DNA from: Candidatus Rokuibacteriota bacterium
GTDB lineage: Bacteria > Methylomirabilota > Methylomirabilia > Rokubacteriales > CSP1-6
NCBI GenBank assembly: GCA_003220265.1
Contig: QHRW01000015.1
Location: forward strand, 1-64,000
DNA: 64,000 bases
Direction: 5' to 3'
Below are positions 61,110 through 64,000 of the stretch, piece after piece; position 1 is the first letter of the stretch; each line of letters opens with the position of its first letter. Under the pieces are notes generated by a model. That model saw only the letters and a list, made by a program, of their open reading frames with translations. It searched no databases and was not told the origin of the DNA. Position numbers and translations under genes: made by a program.

Positions 61110-61206
61110 CTTCCCCTCCATCTCCTCCATGCTCTCCGTTTGGCAGATTCGAACGATAGCACGCGGCGGGCCCCGCGGGCGCCAAACCCGGAATATCCTA
61201 GGGATT

Positions 61207-63759
61207 GTGCCTGCCCCCCTCGACGCCTACCGGAAGAAGCGCGACCCGGAGCGCACGCCCGAGCCGTTCGGCGCGCAGCGTGCCGGCGACGGCCGCCTGT
61301 TCGTCGTCCAGAAGCACGCCGCCCGGCGGCTGCACTACGACGTTCGCCTGGAGATGGACGGCGTGCTGAAGAGCTGGGCGGTACCCAAGGGCCCCTCGAT
61401 GAAGGCCGAGGAGAAGCGGCTCGCGGTCCACGTCGAGGACCATCCGTTCGAGTATGCCGACTTCGAGGGCATCATCCCCGAGGGCAACTACGGCGCCGGC
61501 GCGGTCATCGTCTGGGATCGCGGCTGGTATCGCCTGGTGAAGGACGGCGCGCCGGACGCGCAGCTTGCCTCCGGGCGGCTCGAGGTCGAGCTCTTCGGCG
61601 TGAAGCTGCGCGGGCGCTGGACGCTGGCGCGCATGAGCGGCAAGAGCAACGAGTGGCTGATGCTCAAGAAGGCGGACGCCTTCGCCGGCGGCGACGAGCC
61701 GACCGAGCAGTTTCCCGAGTCCGTGCTCTCCGGCCTCACGGTCGAGGACGTCCGCGCTGGCTCCTCGCGGCTCGACACGCTGCGGGCAGAGCTCGCGCGG
61801 CTGAAAGCGCCGGCGCGGGCGGTCGACGGAGCGCGGCAGCCCGTCATGCTGGCCTCGCTTGCCGAGCGCGCATTCGCCGATCCGGCGTGGCTCTACGAGA
61901 TCAAGTACGACGGCGTGCGCGTGCTGGCGGCCCGCGACGGCGAGCGCGTCGAGCTGTATGGGCGCGCCGGCCAGGTGTTCACCGCGCGCTACCCGGAAGT
62001 CGTCACCGCGCTGCGGGCGCTGCCGTTGCAGCGATTCGTGCTGGACGGCGAGGTGGTGGCGCTCGACGAGCAGGGGCGCCCGTCGTTCCAGCGCCTGCAG
62101 AACCGCATGCACCTGACCCGGCCGCCCGACGTCGAGCGCGCCCGCTCCACGGTGCCGGTGAGCGCGATCTTCTTCGACGCGCTCGCGCTCGACGGCCGCG
62201 ACCTGCGCGAGGCGCCGCTGACCCAGCGCAAGGCGTGCCTGGCGCTCTCCGTGCCCGCCCGCGGCGTGATTCACTACGGCGCCCACGTGGAGGGCCGCGG
62301 CGAGGCCTTCTACGAGGCGGCCGCCGAGCAGCGGCTGGAAGGCATCATCGCCAAGCGCGCCGACAGCCGCTACGTCGGCGGCCGCACGCGCGACTGGCTC
62401 AAGATCAAGTGCCACCTGCGCCAGGAGTTCGTCATCGGCGGCTGGACCGATCCGCAGGGCACGCGCGGCTGGTTCGGCGCGCTGCATCTCGGCGTGTACG
62501 AGGGCGATCGCCTCGTCTACGTCGCCAAGGTCGGCACCGGCTTCGACGAGGCCTTGCTGCGGCGCTTGTCGGACGTGCTGCAGCCGCTGGCGCGCACGAC
62601 GTCGCCGTTCGCGGCAGGCACGCCGACGGGCCGCGGCCATCACTGGGTGGAACCCCGCCTCGTGTGCGAAGTGCGGTTTTCCGAGTGGACCGACGAAGGT
62701 GGCATTCGCCACCCCGCATTCCTCGGGCTTCGAGACGACAAGCCGCCGACGGAGTGCCGTCGTGAGACGGGGCTGCGCCCGCCGGCAGAGAGCGCGGCGA
62801 AGCCGCCGCGGCCCGCGAAGAAACCACTCAAGACGAAGCCGCCGCGGCCGGCGGCTCCGAGCGCCGAGGCGCCCGATCGTCAGGTGACGCTCACGAACCC
62901 GAAGAAAATCTTCTGGCCCGACGAGGGCTACACGAAATCCGATCTCATCGCCTACTACGAGGGCGTGGCGCCGTGGCTCTTGCCGTATCTCGCCGAGCGG
63001 CCGCTGGTGCTGACGCGCTACCCCGACGGCATCAAGGGCAAGTCGTTCTACCAGAAGGACGCGCCGACGTGGGCGCCGGAGTGGGTGCGCACGGAGCGCA
63101 TCTGGGCCAAGGGCGTCGAGCGCGAGATCGACTACTTCATCGTGGACAGCGTGGACGCGCTGCGCTACGTGGCCAACACGGGGACGATCCCGCTGCACCT
63201 CTGGGCCTCGCGCGTGGGCTCGCTCGAGCGGCCCGACTGGCTCGTGCTGGACCTCGATCCCAAGGGCGCGCCGTTCACCGACGTCGTCAAGGTGGCGCTC
63301 GCGCTGCGCGCCATCCTGGAGCGGCTCGAGCTGCCGAGCTATCCGAAGACGTCCGGCGCGACCGGCCTGCACGTCCTGCTGCCGCTGGCCGCGCGCTACA
63401 CCTACGACGAGACGCGCACGTTCGCCAACCTGCTGGCCACGCTGGCCGTGGAGGCGCTGCCGGAGATCTCGACGATCGCGCGGATGATCCGCCTGCGCGA
63501 GGGCAAGGTGTACGTCGACTACGGCCAGAACGGTCAGGGCCAGACGATCGTGGCGCCGTTCTCCGTGCGGCCGCTGCCGGGCGCGCCCGTCTCGTGCCCG
63601 CTTCACTGGCCGGAGGTGACGGCGCGCCTCGATCCGCGCCGCTTCACGATCCGCACGCTGCGCGCGCGGCTCGAGGCGGACGGCGACCCGATGGCGCCGG
63701 TGCTGGGCGCCGGCGTCGACATCGCCGCGGCGCTGGCGCGCGTGAACGAGGCGCCGTGA
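61207..63759 (+). CDS. ligD: LigD: phosphoesterase-ligase-polymerase
   Basis: 850 aa from a GTG at 61207, chosen because it precedes the conserved LDAYRKKRDPERTPEP. Order of domains is phosphoesterase (about 15-170; FVVQKHAARRLHYDVRLEMDG), ATP-dependent ligase (about 210-510; catalytic K233 in YEIKYDGVRV) and primase-like polymerase (about 560-840; DIDYFIV/DLDP-type metal motifs in LVLDLDPKG). The order is the same as in Pseudomonas LigD, unlike mycobacteria. A Pro/Lys-rich linker (about 525-555) joins ligase to polymerase. It repairs broken ends with Ku. Confidence 0.95.
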   Translation: MPAPLDAYRKKRDPERTPEPFGAQRAGDGRLFVVQKHAARRLHYDVRLEMDGVLKSWAVPKGPSMKAEEKRLAVHVEDHPFEYADFEGIIPEGNYGAGAVIVWDRGWYRLVKDGAPDAQLASGRLEVELFGVKLRGRWTLARMSGKSNEWLMLKKADAFAGGDEPTEQFPESVLSGLTVEDVRAGSSRLDTLRAELARLKAPARAVDGARQPVMLASLAERAFADPAWLYEIKYDGVRVLAARDGERVELYGRAGQVFTARYPEVVTALRALPLQRFVLDGEVVALDEQGRPSFQRLQNRMHLTRPPDVERARSTVPVSAIFFDALALDGRDLREAPLTQRKACLALSVPARGVIHYGAHVEGRGEAFYEAAAEQRLEGIIAKRADSRYVGGRTRDWLKIKCHLRQEFVIGGWTDPQGTRGWFGALHLGVYEGDRLVYVAKVGTGFDEALLRRLSDVLQPLARTTSPFAAGTPTGRGHHWVEPRLVCEVRFSEWTDEGGIRHPAFLGLRDDKPPTECRRETGLRPPAESAAKPPRPAKKPLKTKPPRPAAPSAEAPDRQVTLTNPKKIFWPDEGYTKSDLIAYYEGVAPWLLPYLAERPLVLTRYPDGIKGKSFYQKDAPTWAPEWVRTERIWAKGVEREIDYFIVDSVDALRYVANTGTIPLHLWASRVGSLERPDWLVLDLDPKGAPFTDVVKVALALRAILERLELPSYPKTSGATGLHVLLPLAARYTYDETRTFANLLATLAVEALPEISTIARMIRLREGKVYVDYGQNGQGQTIVAPFSVRPLPGAPVSCPLHWPEVTARLDPRRFTIRTLRARLEADGDPMAPVLGAGVDIAAALARVNEAP

Positions 63760-63787
63760 GCGCCGCGGGCGTGGTATGTCAGGGGCG

Positions 63788-64000
63788 ATGACCCCGGCCT
63801 TCCCCGTCCGGACCGCGGCCGACCTGATGGCCGACGCCGACTTCGAGGCGCGCTGGAAGGAGCGCGAATCGATCGGCGCGGCGGCCCGCGCGGCGCTGCG
63901 CGACATCCTGGCGCGGTTCGTCGCCGACGGCGGGCCCATCGAGGTGGCGAGCCTGTCGCATCCGGCCGGCGTCGTGGCGGAGCTGGACGCCCGGGACCTC
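63788..64000 (+). CDS. Hypothetical protein, N-terminal fragment
   Basis: 71 codons to the window edge from an ATG at 63788, 28 bp after the LigD stop. The start (FPVRTAADLMADADFEARWKERESIG) is hydrophilic and has no signal peptide. It may be co-transcribed with ligD. I do not recognise it. Confidence 0.5.
   Translation, partial: MTPAFPVRTAADLMADADFEARWKERESIGAAARAALRDILARFVADGGPIEVASLSHPAGVVAELDARDL

Overview
This is a very GC-rich, densely packed bacterial chromosome segment with no tRNA, rRNA, CRISPR array or recognisable transposase. The gene content includes paired CoA-transferases, hydantoinase A/B beside a peptide-type ABC transporter, Ku plus a three-domain ligase D, an F420-type reductase-like protein and a YVTN propeller protein. 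Together with the ATGA/GTGA start-stop overlaps and frequent GTG starts, this suits an uncultivated soil or groundwater lineage. Rokubacteria/Methylomirabilota is my best guess, by inference only.

The most striking region is 4957-14632. It holds seven genes that together look like a complete lipid-linked oligosaccharide and N-glycosylation pathway: a WecA-type polyprenyl-phosphate sugar-phosphate transferase, a MurG/ALG13-14-like GT28, three GT4 enzymes resembling eukaryotic ALG1, ALG2 and ALG11, a PglK-like ABC flippase, and an STT3/AglB/PglB-type oligosaccharyltransferase with its WWDYG and TVSE motifs. The ALG1-like and ALG2-like proteins carry blocks that match the eukaryotic ER enzymes closely. 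Next door (86-4810) is a giant secreted repeat protein with 29 N-X-S/T sequons by hand count, a plausible substrate. An 11-bp inverted repeat lies between it and the ALG2-like gene.

14704-26902 holds a lipoprotein, an AMIN-domain protein, a four-gene minus-strand operon (enolase superfamily, hybrid histidine kinase, Tat-exported cyclase-family hydrolase, methyltransferase), an MFS exporter with an AadA-like nucleotidyltransferase, and a sulfur operon (four-domain rhodanese, mercaptopyruvate sulfurtransferase, cysteine-dioxygenase-like cupin). 26896-37725 continues with tandem repeats, a DoxX-like protein, a PPC-domain protein, two CaiB-type CoA-transferases around a gamma carbonic anhydrase, an ACT/TIM-barrel/CCG-domain operon, a DUF2167-like protein, a rhomboid protease and alanine dehydrogenase.

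37722-51155 holds a hydrolase whose C-terminus is made of four 39-bp repeats, an orphan peptide-binding protein, and a pyruvate-dehydrogenase-type complex. That complex is split: E3 and E2 on one side, E1 beta and alpha on the other, with a propeller/coiled-coil gene in opposite orientation between them. An aminotransferase and an FAD monooxygenase follow. 51210-58754 is a HyuA-HyuB-peptide ABC transporter operon that lacks an ATPase. 58758-64000 holds a hydrolase and a divergent Ku/LigD end-joining pair, and ends in a partial gene. A family of 3'-end hairpins with 7-bp GC arms and 7-nt loops recurs four times, always in the same orientation relative to the upstream gene.
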